Shown here piece after piece: positions 18,560-27,919 of a DNA stretch of 64,000 nt. The stretch is from NCBI RefSeq assembly GCF_001969815.1, contig NZ_MRBK01000006.1, positions 186,001 to 250,000 of the forward strand, read 5' to 3'. A model generated the notes under the pieces. The model ran no database searches and was not told the origin of the DNA. It saw nothing but the letters and a program-made list of their open reading frames with translations. Position 1 is the first letter of the stretch. The number at the start of each line of letters is the position of its first letter. Position numbers and translations under genes: made by a program. The stretch is from Bacillus swezeyi. GTDB lineage: Bacteria > Bacillota > Bacilli > Bacillales > Bacillaceae.

Positions 18560-19534
18560 TTGAAGACGATACATATTTCCCACCCCCACGATCTGAAGCG
18601 TGAGGATTTTCCAAAATCAGTTATGGCATTAGGCTATTTTGACGGTGTTCACCTGGGACATCAGCAAGTGATTCTTACGGCCAAAAACACGGCGGGCAGA
18701 GAAGGCGTCAAAACGTCTGTGATGACCTTTCATCCTCATCCCTCAGCCGTTCTGAAAAAAGGCCGGGAGCCGAAAGACTTAATTACGCCTTTGAGCGAAA
18801 AAGTAAATATCATCGAAGAGTTAGGAGCCGATTTTTTATACATCGTGGAATTCAGCCCTGAATTTGCTTCCCTCGCACCGGAGGACTTTATCGATCAGTA
18901 TATACTCGGGTTCAATGTGTCCCATGTCGTCGCAGGCTTTGATTTTACCTTCGGGAAATTTGGAAAAGGCACAATGGGAAACTTCCAGGAGTATGCAAAA
19001 GGCCGCGTCAAAAGCACGGCTGTCGAAAAATATTCAGATCAGGATCAAAAGGTCAGCTCCACAAGGATCCGCTCCGTTCTCGGAGCCGGCGATGTCGAAT
19101 ATGCTGCTGAATTGCTCGGCAGACCGTACTATGTGAAAGGCGTTGTCATCCACGGTGATAAAAGAGGGCGTACGATCGGATTCCCGACGGCCAACATCGG
19201 CCTTTCAGGCACATACATTGTGCCGCCTACAGGCGTGTACGCCGTCAAAGCGGAAATAGCCGGATCATCATTCAATGGCGTCTGCAATGTCGGATACAAG
19301 CCGACTTTTTACGAACAACGCCCCGGCCAGCCTTCAATTGAAGTGAACTTATTTGATTTTAATCGAGAAATATACGGAAGCGAAATGAAGATCGAATGGT
19401 ATAAACGGCTGCGAAGCGAGAAAAAATTCGGGAGTGTCGATGAGCTGGTTGAACAGATCTCAAAAGACAAAGCAGAAGCGATCCGCTTTTTTAAAGAGCG
19501 GAAGGCTGCTGAATATTTCAAAAATATGTATTGA
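18560..19534 (+). CDS. ribC: Bifunctional riboflavin kinase / FAD synthetase
   Basis: 324 residues (B. subtilis RibC about 316). N-terminal FMN adenylyltransferase with GYFDGVHLGHQ near 30, followed by HPHPSAVL and the central SSTRIRSVLGAGDVE; C-terminal flavokinase domain with GVVIHGDKRGRTIGFPTANI and EVNLFDFNREIYG. It phosphorylates riboflavin to FMN and adenylates it to FAD; in B. subtilis the FMN made controls riboswitches. TTG start with AAAAGGTGACC spaced 4-7 nt. Probably co-transcribed with truB. Confidence 0.96.
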   Translation: MKTIHISHPHDLKREDFPKSVMALGYFDGVHLGHQQVILTAKNTAGREGVKTSVMTFHPHPSAVLKKGREPKDLITPLSEKVNIIEELGADFLYIVEFSPEFASLAPEDFIDQYILGFNVSHVVAGFDFTFGKFGKGTMGNFQEYAKGRVKSTAVEKYSDQDQKVSSTRIRSVLGAGDVEYAAELLGRPYYVKGVVIHGDKRGRTIGFPTANIGLSGTYIVPPTGVYAVKAEIAGSSFNGVCNVGYKPTFYEQRPGQPSIEVNLFDFNREIYGSEMKIEWYKRLRSEKKFGSVDELVEQISKDKAEAIRFFKERKAAEYFKNMY

Positions 19535-19576
19535 AAAGCAAATACTCGTCAACAATGAAGAGTGAATAATAAATAG

Positions 19577-19605
19577 TTGCATAAAGGCTGTCTTTCTAGT
19601 ATCAT
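19577..19605 (+). promoter_or_regulatory. rpsO promoter (SigA)
   Basis: TTGCAT (19577-19582), 17-nt spacer, TATCAT (19600-19605). Transcription would start near 19612, leaving a leader of about 87 nt before rpsO; S15 is known to bind its own leader in Bacillaceae, so this leader is a probable autoregulatory site, though I did not resolve the fold. Confidence 0.7.
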
Positions 19606-19692
19606 ATTGTCTGTAGCTTTAAAACCGCTCACTTGGCAAATCGAATCACCGGCGTTTGCTAGGTAACCGGGGCTAATATTATATGGAGGTGA

Positions 19693-19968
<276 letters not shown>

Positions 19969-19972
19969 TCGT

Positions 19973-19999
19973 AAAAAGCGGGAGGATTCCCGCTTTTTT
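19973..19999 (+). terminator. rpsO terminator
   Basis: AAAGCGGGA-GGAT-TCCCGCTTTTTT, a 9-bp stem with a T tract. Confidence 0.9.
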
Positions 20000-20094
20000 A
20001 TCGTATAAGAACGAATATCCGGCAATTCCAAAATACGTTGTTCATATAAATGATCATAAATGACATGATTCAATCTTTACATAGCACTTTGCCA

Positions 20095-20124
20095 TTGATA
20101 TGTTCAATTCATTTCGTTCATAAT
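20095..20124 (+). promoter_or_regulatory. pnpA promoter (SigA)
   Basis: TTGATA (20095-20100), 18-nt spacer, CATAAT (20119-20124), about 40 nt before the pnpA ribosome binding site region. Confidence 0.6.
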
Positions 20125-20168
20125 AGGAGTAACCTAAAAACTATCCGAAGAGAGGAGTTCATATAAGA

Positions 20169-22286
20169 ATGGGACAAGAGAAACACGTCTTTTCCATAGA
20201 TTGGGCCGGACGAAAGCTGACTGTTGAAACCGGCCAGCTTGCCAAACAAGCAAACGGAGCCGTTATGGTGCGTTATGGAGATACTGCGGTACTCAGCACA
20301 GCCACGGCTTCAAAAGAACCTAAAACCGTTGATTTCTTCCCTTTAACCGTGAACTATGAAGAAAGGCTTTACGCCGTCGGCAAAATTCCGGGCGGATTTA
20401 TTAAAAGAGAGGGGAGACCAAGCGAAAAAGCGATTCTCGCCAGCCGTTTAATCGATCGGCCGATTCGCCCGCTGTTCGCAGACGGTTTCCGAAATGAAGT
20501 TCAAGTTGTCAGCATCGTCATGAGTGTTGATCAGGATTGTTCGTCAGAAATGGCGGCGATGTTCGGTTCATCCCTTGCACTTTGCGTGTCAGACATTCCG
20601 TTTGAAGGACCGATTGCCGGTGTGACAGTCGGCCGGGTTGACAACGAATTTATCATCAATCCGACGCTTGAGCAGCTCGAAAAAAGCGATATCCATTTAG
20701 TCGTAGCCGGAACGAAGGACGCCATCAACATGGTGGAAGCGGGCGCAGAGGAAGTTCCCGAACAGATCATGCTTGAAGCCATCATGTTCGGACATGAAGA
20801 AATTAAGCGTTTAATCGCCTTCCAGGAAGAAATCGTCGCGGCTGTCGGAAAAGAAAAATCAGAAATCACCTTGTATGAGATCGATTCCGATCTGAAAGAC
20901 AAAGTGAAGGCAATGGCTGAAAGCGATCTTTTAAAAGCCATTCAGGTTCACGAAAAGCATGCGCGCGAAGACGCGATCAGCGAAGTGAAAAAAGCAGTCT
21001 TGGCCAAATTTGAGGAAGAAGAGCATGATGAAGACACACTGAAACAAGTAAAGGACATTTTGTCACAGCTTGTTAAAAACGAAGTGCGCCGCCTGATCAC
21101 CGAAGACAAGGTACGCCCTGACGGCCGTGGTGTCGATGTGATCAGACCGCTTTCTTCAGAAGTCGGACTGCTTCCGAGAACGCACGGATCAGGACTCTTT
21201 ACAAGGGGACAGACTCAGGCGCTCAGCATCTGTACGCTTGGTGCGCTCGGTGATGTTCAGATTCTGGACGGTCTCGGCGTTGAAGAATCAAAACGCTTTA
21301 TGCACCACTACAACTTTCCGCAGTTCAGCGTCGGGGAAACAGGACCGATGCGCGGACCGGGACGCCGCGAAATCGGGCACGGTGCACTGGGAGAACGTGC
21401 GCTTGAACCGATTATCCCGTCTGAAAAAGACTTCCCGTACACAGTTCGGCTTGTCTCTGAAGTACTTGAGTCAAACGGTTCGACTTCCCAAGCGAGCATT
21501 TGTGCAAGCACGCTTGCCATGATGGATGCCGGGGTGCCGATTAAAGCGCCGGTTGCCGGAATTGCAATGGGCCTTGTCAAATCGGGCGAAAACTATACGG
21601 TCCTGACGGATATTCAGGGAATGGAAGATGCCCTTGGAGACATGGACTTTAAAGTAGCGGGAACTGCAAAAGGCGTAACCGCCCTGCAAATGGATATTAA
21701 AATTGCCGGCTTGTCAAGAGAAATTTTGGAAGAAGCCCTTCAGCAGGCGAAAAAAGGCAGAATGGAGATCCTTGACAGCATGATGAGCACATTGGCTGAA
21801 TCAAGAAAAGAGCTGTCTCCGTATGCTCCGAAAATCTTGACAATGGCGATTAATCCGGATAAAATCCGCGATGTCATCGGGCCGAGCGGAAAACAAATTA
21901 ATAAGATCATTGAAGACACAGGCGTTAAAATCGACATCGAACAAGACGGCACGATCTTTATTTCTTCCACTGATGAAAGCATGAACCAAAAAGCGAAGAA
22001 AATCATTGAAGACCTTGTCAGAGAAGTTGAAGTCGGACAGCTTTACTTAGGTAAAGTCAAACGGATTGAAAAATTCGGCGCTTTCGTTGAACTGTTCAGC
22101 GGAAAAGACGGTTTAGTCCATATTTCAGAGCTTGCGCTTGAACGTGTCGGCAAAGTTGAAGATGTCGTCAAGATAGGCGACGAACTCCTTGTAAAAGTAA
22201 CGGAAATCGATAAACAGGGACGCGTCAACTTATCTAGAAAAGCTGTCTTGCGCGAACAGAAGGAAAAAGAAGAACAAAATTCGTAG
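20169..22286 (+). CDS. pnpA: Polynucleotide phosphorylase
   Basis: 705 residues, same as B. subtilis PnpA. Two RNase PH domains (about 12-145 and 325-460; the second contains [21 protein letters not shown]), a KH domain ([24 protein letters not shown] near 580) and a C-terminal S1 domain ([20 protein letters not shown] near 620). It is the main phosphorolytic 3'-5' exoribonuclease of Bacillus and a degradosome partner of RNase Y, which is encoded in this window at 47 kb. ATG start with AGAGGAG about 12 nt upstream. Confidence 0.98.
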   Translation: MGQEKHVFSIDWAGRKLTVETGQLAKQANGAVMVRYGDTAVLSTATASKEPKTVDFFPLTVNYEERLYAVGKIPGGFIKREGRPSEKAILASRLIDRPIRPLFADGFRNEVQVVSIVMSVDQDCSSEMAAMFGSSLALCVSDIPFEGPIAGVTVGRVDNEFIINPTLEQLEKSDIHLVVAGTKDAINMVEAGAEEVPEQIMLEAIMFGHEEIKRLIAFQEEIVAAVGKEKSEITLYEIDSDLKDKVKAMAESDLLKAIQVHEKHAREDAISEVKKAVLAKFEEEEHDEDTLKQVKDILSQLVKNEVRRLITEDKVRPDGRGVDVIRPLSSEVGLLPRTHGSGLFTRGQTQALSICTLGALGDVQILDGLGVEESKRFMHHYNFPQFSVGETGPMRGPGRREIGHGALGERALEPIIPSEKDFPYTVRLVSEVLESNGSTSQASICASTLAMMDAGVPIKAPVAGIAMGLVKSGENYTVLTDIQGMEDALGDMDFKVAGTAKGVTALQMDIKIAGLSREILEEALQQAKKGRMEILDSMMSTLAESRKELSPYAPKILTMAINPDKIRDVIGPSGKQINKIIEDTGVKIDIEQDGTIFISSTDESMNQKAKKIIEDLVREVEVGQLYLGKVKRIEKFGAFVELFSGKDGLVHISELALERVGKVEDVVKIGDELLVKVTEIDKQGRVNLSRKAVLREQKEKEEQNS

Positions 22287-22320
22287 TCTGTCCTTCTTCT
22301 GTCATAGTCATCAAAACAAA

Positions 22321-22354
22321 AAAGAAGCCTGGGTGACCTGGCTTCTTTGTTTTA
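22321..22354 (+). terminator. pnpA terminator
   Basis: AAAGAAGCC...GGCTTCTTT stem followed by GTTTT. Confidence 0.85.
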
Positions 22355-22426
22355 AGGCCTAAAAACGGATCGGTTCTATCTTGTCCTTTTCTCACATATT
22401 TTTGTGGGGAAGGGGGGAGAGGGCAA

Positions 22427-23389
22427 TTGAAAAGAACGATTGTTCGGTTTGCTGCTTTTATCTTTCTTATGGTGATGTCTTATCAGATGATGAAACATCC
22501 ATACTCACCAAATTACATAGATGCGATGAGAAAAGACGCGGTCACTGTTGCAGCCCAAAAGGACGATCTATACCAGGAGCTGCTGCAAAAAGCGCCTGAA
22601 TACGAAGTGAAAGCGCAAAACGCAAAAATCGATAAGATTTGGAAAGCGATGCCAGGCTATAATGGTGTAAAAGTGAACATCGAAAAATCATACAAAAAAA
22701 TGAAACGGGCCGGCGCATTTCATGAAAAGCTTCTTGTCTACGACCAAGTCAGACCTGAAGTCCATTTATCGTCCCTGAAGCCCGAACCGATCTACCGCGG
22801 GCATCCTGATAAACCGATGGTATCGTTTCTCATCAATGTCGCCTGGGGAAATGAATATTTGGAAAAAATGCTTCCCGTTTTTAAAAAACATCATGTGAAA
22901 GCTACTTTCTTTCTGGAAGGCAAATGGGTGAAGAATCATCCGGCCTTGGCGAAATCCGTCTTAAGCGGCGGGCATGAAATCGGAAACCATTCATACAATC
23001 ATCCGGATATGAGCAAACTGACGAGAGAACGAATCTCAGAGCAGCTAAGGATGACAAATGAGCAAATTAAAGACACCCTCGGGATAAAACCGAAGTGGTT
23101 TGCACCCCCGAGCGGCAGTTTTCGCAAAGAGGTCGTCGATCAGGCCCATTCAATGGGAATGGGAACGGTGATGTGGACAGTTGATACGATCGATTGGCAG
23201 AAACCGCAGCCGGCCGTCTTGCAGCAGCGGGTATTAAGCAAAGTACATAACGGCGCCATGATATTAATGCATCCGACAGATCCAACTGCCGAAAGCCTTG
23301 ATGTTTTAATTCAAAACCTGCATGAAAAAGGCTATCGAATCGGAACTGTCTCACAGCTTCTCAATGAAGAAAGGCTTGTTGAAGAATAG
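22427..23389 (+). CDS. ylxY: Polysaccharide deacetylase-like sporulation protein YlxY
   Basis: 320 residues. N-terminal hydrophobic segment at 3-18 (IVRFAAFIFLMVMSYQMM) acts as signal or anchor. NodB homology domain from about 130: MVSFLINVAWGNEYLEKML, GGHEIGNHSYNHPDM with the metal-ligand histidines, and FAPPSGSF. The canonical catalytic TFDDG is replaced by LINVAWGNE, so the first Asp is missing and classical deacetylase activity is doubtful. TTG start behind a very purine-rich AAGGGGGGAGAGGG. Located after pnpA as in B. subtilis. Confidence 0.88.
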   Translation: MKRTIVRFAAFIFLMVMSYQMMKHPYSPNYIDAMRKDAVTVAAQKDDLYQELLQKAPEYEVKAQNAKIDKIWKAMPGYNGVKVNIEKSYKKMKRAGAFHEKLLVYDQVRPEVHLSSLKPEPIYRGHPDKPMVSFLINVAWGNEYLEKMLPVFKKHHVKATFFLEGKWVKNHPALAKSVLSGGHEIGNHSYNHPDMSKLTRERISEQLRMTNEQIKDTLGIKPKWFAPPSGSFRKEVVDQAHSMGMGTVMWTVDTIDWQKPQPAVLQQRVLSKVHNGAMILMHPTDPTAESLDVLIQNLHEKGYRIGTVSQLLNEERLVEE

Positions 23390-23425
23390 GATGTGCGGCC
23401 CGTTCTTTGAATAGGAGGAACAGAT

Positions 23426-24655
23426 TTGATTAAACGGTATACTTGTCAAAATGGGGTAAGAATCGTATTCGAAAACAATCCTACAGTCCGGTCGGTGGCT
23501 ATCGGAGTTTGGATTGGAACGGGATCAAGACATGAAACACCGGAGATTAACGGCATTTCGCATTTTCTGGAGCATATGTTTTTCAAAGGCACAAAAACGC
23601 GCACGGCCAGAGATATCGCGGAGTCTTTTGACAGAATAGGCGGTCAGGTCAATGCGTTTACCTCAAAGGAGTATACGTGCTATTATGCCAAAGTTCTTGA
23701 TGAGCATGCGGACTATGCTTTGGAAGTGCTCTCAGACATGTTCTTTCATTCAACATTTGACGAGGAAGAATTGAAAAAAGAAAAAAACGTCGTCTATGAA
23801 GAGATTAAAATGTATGAGGACACACCTGATGACATCGTCCACGATCTGCTCAGCAAAGCATCATACGGAAGCCATTCCCTCGGCTATCCGATTCTCGGCA
23901 CGGAAGAAACGCTTGCTGAATTTGACGGTGATGCCTTAAGAAAATATATGGACGAATATTACACGCCGGATCGCGTCGTCATTTCGATTGCCGGCAATGT
24001 TCCTGAGCGCTTTATTCAGGAAGCTGAAAAGCATTTCGGCTCCTATGAAGCAAAAGGAAAAAGAACGGGGATGTCAAAACCTGATTTTCACCATGAAAAA
24101 ATGACGCGCAAAAAAGAAACCGAACAAGCCCACCTCTGCCTCGGCTTCGATGGATTGGAGGCCGGGCACCCTGACATTTATGACTTGATCGTGCTCAATA
24201 ATATTTTGGGAGGAAGCATGAGCAGCCGGCTCTTCCAAGATGTCCGTGAAGATAAAGGACTCGCTTATTCCGTGTTCAGCTATCACAGTTCATTTGAAGA
24301 CAGCGGTATGATGACGATATATGCGGGAACCGGCGCCGGCCAGCTTCAGGTTCTTTCAGAAACGATTCACGAAACGCTTCGCGTGTTAAAAAGAGAAGGC
24401 ATCACACCGAAAGAACTTGAAAACAGCAAAGAGCAGATGAAAGGCAGCTTAATGCTCAGCCTTGAAAGCACAAACAGCAAAATGAGCCGAAACGGGAAAA
24501 ACGAGCTGCTGCTTGGAAAACACCGGACGCTGGATGAGATTATCGAAAAATTGAACGGCGTGAATCTCGAGCGGGTCAACAGCCTTGCAAACCGGATTTT
24601 TACGGACGATTATTCTTCGGCTTTGATCAGTCCGACGGGGGAACTTCCAAAATAA
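23426..24655 (+). CDS. mlpA: M16 family zinc metallopeptidase MlpA
   Basis: 409 residues. Inverzincin motif HFLEH near 48-52 and downstream E in NVVYEEIKMYEDTPDD; C-terminal M16 domain with the R/Y-like segment GLAYSVFSYHSSF. Processing protease of the pitrilysin family, cytoplasmic. TTG start with AGGAGGAACAGA. Same gene order as B. subtilis (ylxY-mlpA-ymxH). Unlike YmfF further on, it keeps the full metal-binding motif. Confidence 0.93.
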   Translation: MIKRYTCQNGVRIVFENNPTVRSVAIGVWIGTGSRHETPEINGISHFLEHMFFKGTKTRTARDIAESFDRIGGQVNAFTSKEYTCYYAKVLDEHADYALEVLSDMFFHSTFDEEELKKEKNVVYEEIKMYEDTPDDIVHDLLSKASYGSHSLGYPILGTEETLAEFDGDALRKYMDEYYTPDRVVISIAGNVPERFIQEAEKHFGSYEAKGKRTGMSKPDFHHEKMTRKKETEQAHLCLGFDGLEAGHPDIYDLIVLNNILGGSMSSRLFQDVREDKGLAYSVFSYHSSFEDSGMMTIYAGTGAGQLQVLSETIHETLRVLKREGITPKELENSKEQMKGSLMLSLESTNSKMSRNGKNELLLGKHRTLDEIIEKLNGVNLERVNSLANRIFTDDYSSALISPTGELPK

Positions 24656-24660
24656 ACATG

Positions 24661-24696
24661 AAAACATGCTTGTCTTTTTAGGCAGGCATGTTTTTT
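24661..24696 (+). terminator. mlpA terminator
   Basis: AAACATGC...GCATGTTTTTT stem with a run of six T. Confidence 0.85.
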
Positions 24697-24734
24697 GCTG
24701 TTCGTACATACATCATACAAAAGGGGGTTTTTTC

Positions 24735-24995
24735 ATGAGGCTGAGCGAACTTTCGGGAAAAGAAATCGTAGATATCAAGCGGGCTGAGCGCCTTGGCGTT
24801 CTGGGGCAGACAGATCTCGAGATCAACGAACAGGACGGGCAGATTACGGCCCTCATCATCCCTTCGGTTAAATGGTTCGGTCTTGGCAGAAAACAGGGAA
24901 ATGATATCAAGGTGCCCTGGGCGCAGATTCAAAAAATCGGATCGGACATAATCATTCTCGATGTTCCTGAAGACAGCGGAATAAAAGACGAATAA
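24735..24995 (+). CDS. ymxH: YlmC/YmxH family sporulation protein
   Basis: 86 residues from ATG 24735, preceded by AAAGGGGG; an upstream in-frame start falls inside the mlpA terminator. PRC-barrel-like protein with RLSELSGKEIVDI, RLGVLGQTDLEIN and VPWAQIQKIGSDIIIL. The family is conserved in spore formers; its molecular role is not known to me. A terminator follows, so it is transcribed separately from spoVFA. Confidence 0.88.
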   Translation: MRLSELSGKEIVDIKRAERLGVLGQTDLEINEQDGQITALIIPSVKWFGLGRKQGNDIKVPWAQIQKIGSDIIILDVPEDSGIKDE

Positions 24996-24996
24996 G

Positions 24997-25017
24997 CCGG
25001 CGGCAGCCGGTTTTTTT
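24997..25017 (+). terminator. ymxH terminator
   Basis: CCGGC-GGCA-GCCGG stem with TTTTTTT. Confidence 0.85.
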
Positions 25018-25082
25018 ATATTCTTGGATTCCCCGCCCGCGGGTTTTATGATTTTTCCTTCTGATAAATTTTATTTCAATTC

Positions 25083-25110
25083 ACCGCTATTTCCTTTTTG
25101 TCATATGATG
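25083..25110 (+). promoter_or_regulatory. Probable SigK promoter of the dipicolinate synthase operon
   Basis: AC (25083-25084), 17-nt spacer, CATATGATG (25102-25110) against the SigK pattern AC-N17-CATANNNTA, one mismatch at the last base. The spoVF operon of B. subtilis is mother-cell, SigK-dependent, which fits. Confidence 0.6.
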
Positions 25111-25163
25111 AAATTAGCTTATGGAATTAGATCCTTGTCAAAAAGAAGGTGAATGTTAGAGCC

Positions 25164-26063
25164 ATGTTAACCGGATTGACGATTGCAATCATCGGCGGTG
25201 ATGCGAGGCAGCTTGAAATCATCCGCAAGCTGACGGAACAGGACGCGAACGTTTTTTTGGTCGGTTTTGATCAGCTTGACCACGGATTTACCGGAGCTAC
25301 AAAATTAAAGTTAAATGAACTGGACTTTGGAACAGTAGACAGCTTGATTCTGCCTGTATCAGGCACATCCGCAGAAGGTGCGGTTGCGACTGTTTTCTCC
25401 AATGAAGAAGTGAAGTTAAAACAGGAGCATTTGGAAAAAACCGAGCCTCACTGCACCATCTATACGGGGATTTCAAATCAATATTTAGACGGAATGGCAA
25501 AAGGGGCAAACCGCCGGCTTATCAAGCTTTTTGAAAGAGACGATATTGCGATTTACAACTCGATACCTACAGTTGAAGGGGCCATCATGATGGCCATACA
25601 GCATACTGATTATACGATTCACGGCTCAAATGTCATGGTTCTCGGGCTCGGGCGGACAGGAATGAGCATCAGCCGGACTTTTTCGGCTCTCGGAGCGCGT
25701 GTTAAAGTCGGCGCCCGCGATTCCGCCCACCTCGCCAGAATTATGGAAATGGGCCTCACTCCTTTCCATACAAACGAACTTGGAGAACATGTTGAAGATA
25801 CTGATATTTGCATCAATACCATTCCAAGCCTCATTCTCGATAAAAACGTCCTCTCACGAATGACACCCAGAACCCTGATTCTTGATTTAGCGACCCGTCC
25901 AGGAGGGACTGATTTTGACTTTGCCGAGAAACAGGGCATTAAAGCGCTGCTCGCTCCAGGACTTCCCGGCATTGTCGCGCCTAAAACGGCAGGTCAGATC
26001 ATCGCCAATGTTTTGTGTAACCTTCTGTCACAATCAACAACCGACCGAAAGGGGCTGTCATAA
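25164..26063 (+). CDS. spoVFA: Dipicolinate synthase subunit A
   Basis: 299 residues from ATG 25164; the GTG at 25149 overlaps the ribosome binding site AAGAAGGTGA, and the ATG gives the B. subtilis-like start MLTGLTIAIIGGDARQLE. Rossmann-type NAD(P) binding signatures at the N-terminus (IIGGDARQ) and mid-protein (VMVLGLGRTGMSI near 160). With SpoVFB it converts dihydrodipicolinate, the DapA product, into dipicolinic acid, the calcium-chelating solute of the spore core. Last base shared with spoVFB. Confidence 0.96.
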   Translation: MLTGLTIAIIGGDARQLEIIRKLTEQDANVFLVGFDQLDHGFTGATKLKLNELDFGTVDSLILPVSGTSAEGAVATVFSNEEVKLKQEHLEKTEPHCTIYTGISNQYLDGMAKGANRRLIKLFERDDIAIYNSIPTVEGAIMMAIQHTDYTIHGSNVMVLGLGRTGMSISRTFSALGARVKVGARDSAHLARIMEMGLTPFHTNELGEHVEDTDICINTIPSLILDKNVLSRMTPRTLILDLATRPGGTDFDFAEKQGIKALLAPGLPGIVAPKTAGQIIANVLCNLLSQSTTDRKGLS

Positions 26064-26653
26064 TGTCGATCAAAGGGAAAAGAATCGGATTTGGCCTTAC
26101 AGGCTCACATTGCACGTATGATGCCGTATTTCCGCAAATTGAAGAGCTTGTAAGTAAAGGGGCGGAAGTCAGACCGATCGTGACGCATACTGTAAAATCG
26201 ACGGACACACGCTTTGGAGAAGGGGCAGAGTGGGTGAAGAAAATTGAAGAGCTGACAGGTTTTGAAGTGATTGATTCCATTCCGAAAGCGGAGCCTCTCG
26301 GGCCGAAAACACCGCTTGACTGTATGGTGATTGCGCCTTTGACGGGAAACTCAATGAGCAAGCTTGCGAACGCGATGACGGACTCTCCGGTTCTCATGGC
26401 GGCCAAGGCGACGATTCGAAACTCCCGGCCGGTCGTCCTGGGCATATCAACAAATGATGCGCTCGGTCTTAACGGTGTCAACCTGATGAGACTGATGACG
26501 ACAAAAAACATCTTCTTCATTCCGTTCGGTCAGGATGACCCTTATCAAAAGCCGAATTCACTCGTCGCCAAAATGGATCTTTTGCTGCCGGCGGTCGAAG
26601 AAGCGCTATCCTATAAACAAATCCAGCCCGTTCTGATAAACAATGATCAATAA
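26063..26653 (+). CDS. spoVFB: Dipicolinate synthase subunit B (flavoprotein)
   Basis: 196 residues, overlapping spoVFA by one base (TAATG). HFCD/flavoprotein fold of the Pad1/CoaC type: RIGFGLTGSHCTYDAVFP at the N-terminus and DCMVIAPLTGNSMSKLANAMTDSPVLMAAKAT in the middle. Together with SpoVFA it forms dipicolinate synthase in the mother cell late in sporulation. Followed by asd after a 125-nt gap. Confidence 0.96.
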   Translation: MSIKGKRIGFGLTGSHCTYDAVFPQIEELVSKGAEVRPIVTHTVKSTDTRFGEGAEWVKKIEELTGFEVIDSIPKAEPLGPKTPLDCMVIAPLTGNSMSKLANAMTDSPVLMAAKATIRNSRPVVLGISTNDALGLNGVNLMRLMTTKNIFFIPFGQDDPYQKPNSLVAKMDLLLPAVEEALSYKQIQPVLINNDQ

Positions 26654-26778
26654 ATCTTTCTAAAAATAAAGATGTAACAAAAAATATCAATCACCCGGCT
26701 CACTTCTATGTTAAAATAAAATGTAAAATGCATAGTCAACCAATCGTCACGACGATTAAGGTGGAAGGAGTTTTACAA

Positions 26779-27819
26779 TTGGGCAGAGGATTACATGTAG
26801 CAGTAGTTGGTGCGACAGGCGCTGTAGGACAGCAAATGTTAAAAACACTAGAAGACAGAAATTTTGAACTGGATAAACTGACTTTATTATCCTCAAAGCG
26901 TTCAGCAGGTACGAAGCTTACATTTAAAGGTAAAGAGTATACTGTGCAGGAAGCTCGTCCAGAAAGCTTTGAAGGCGTAAACATCGCGCTGTTCAGCGCT
27001 GGAGGCAGCGTTTCACAGGCGCTTGCTCATGAAGCTGTCAAACGCGGTGCGATTGTCATTGACAATACGAGCGCATTTCGGATGGATCAAAACACTCCGC
27101 TCGTCGTTCCTGAGGTCAATGAGGGAGATTTGCATCAGCATAACGGCATTATTGCAAACCCGAACTGTTCAACCATTCAAATGGTTGTTGCGCTTGAGCC
27201 GATCCGCAAGGCTTTCGGTTTAAATAAAATCATCGTGTCGACCTACCAAGCGGTATCAGGAGCCGGAAATGAAGCTGTTGAAGAGCTCTACGGCCAAACG
27301 GAAGCCATTTTAAACGACAAGCCGTTCGAGCCTGAGATCATGCCGGTGAAGAGCGATGAAAAACACTATCAAATCGCATTTAACGCTGTTCCTCAAATTG
27401 ATAAATTCCAGGATAACGGGTTTACGTTTGAGGAAATGAAAATGATAAATGAAACAAAAAAAATCATGCACATGCCTGAACTTCAAGTATCAGCGACATG
27501 TGTCAGACTGCCGATTGCAACAGGGCATTCAGAGTCCGTCTACATTGAAACAGACCGTGACGATGTAACTGCAGAAGACATACAAAACCTGTTAAAAGAA
27601 GCTCCTGGCGTCATCCTGCAAGATGATCCGGCCGAACAGGTATATCCGATGCCTGCCGATGCAGTAGGGAAAAAAGATGTGTTTGTCGGACGGGTGCGCA
27701 AAGATCTCGACCGTCCGAACGGCTTTCATCTTTGGATTGTTTCCGATAACCTGCTGAAAGGGGCGGCATGGAATTCCGTTCAAATCGCAGAAAGCTTAAA
27801 AGCTTTAAACTTAGTTTAA
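26779..27819 (+). CDS. asd: Aspartate-semialdehyde dehydrogenase
   Basis: 346 residues from TTG 26779, which gives the B. subtilis N-terminus MGRGLHVAVVGATGAVGQQM and has GGAAGGAG 8 nt upstream; an in-frame ATG at 26728 has no such site. NADP-binding GATGAVG, catalytic cysteine in NPNCSTIQ near 130, and QAVSGAG. It reduces aspartyl phosphate to the semialdehyde for lysine, DAP, threonine and methionine synthesis. Followed by dapG and dapA, the adjoining steps. Confidence 0.97.
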   Translation: MGRGLHVAVVGATGAVGQQMLKTLEDRNFELDKLTLLSSKRSAGTKLTFKGKEYTVQEARPESFEGVNIALFSAGGSVSQALAHEAVKRGAIVIDNTSAFRMDQNTPLVVPEVNEGDLHQHNGIIANPNCSTIQMVVALEPIRKAFGLNKIIVSTYQAVSGAGNEAVEELYGQTEAILNDKPFEPEIMPVKSDEKHYQIAFNAVPQIDKFQDNGFTFEEMKMINETKKIMHMPELQVSATCVRLPIATGHSESVYIETDRDDVTAEDIQNLLKEAPGVILQDDPAEQVYPMPADAVGKKDVFVGRVRKDLDRPNGFHLWIVSDNLLKGAAWNSVQIAESLKALNLV

Positions 27820-27849
27820 ATATGTTAAGATTTCTAACGGGAGATGTGA

Positions 27850-27888
27850 GAAGAGAGTAAGGCTTAAAATCAGCCTGCTCTCTTCTGT
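27850..27888 (+). other. Hairpin between asd and dapG
   Basis: AGAAGAGAG...GGCT...AGCC...CTCTCTTCT, a long interrupted stem without a T tract. It is probably an attenuator or RNA-processing structure rather than a full terminator. Confidence 0.5.
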
Positions 27889-27919
27889 TACGTCCGAAAT
27901 GAACTTGGAGTGAAATAAA

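Noticed and set aside
25149-25163. Longer spoVFA starting at GTG 25149
   Set aside because: The GTG overlaps the ribosome binding site; the ATG at 25164 matches the family N-terminus.
27820-27919. Lysine riboswitch before dapG
   Set aside because: Only about 100 nt with a single long hairpin; too short and without the conserved multi-helix layout.
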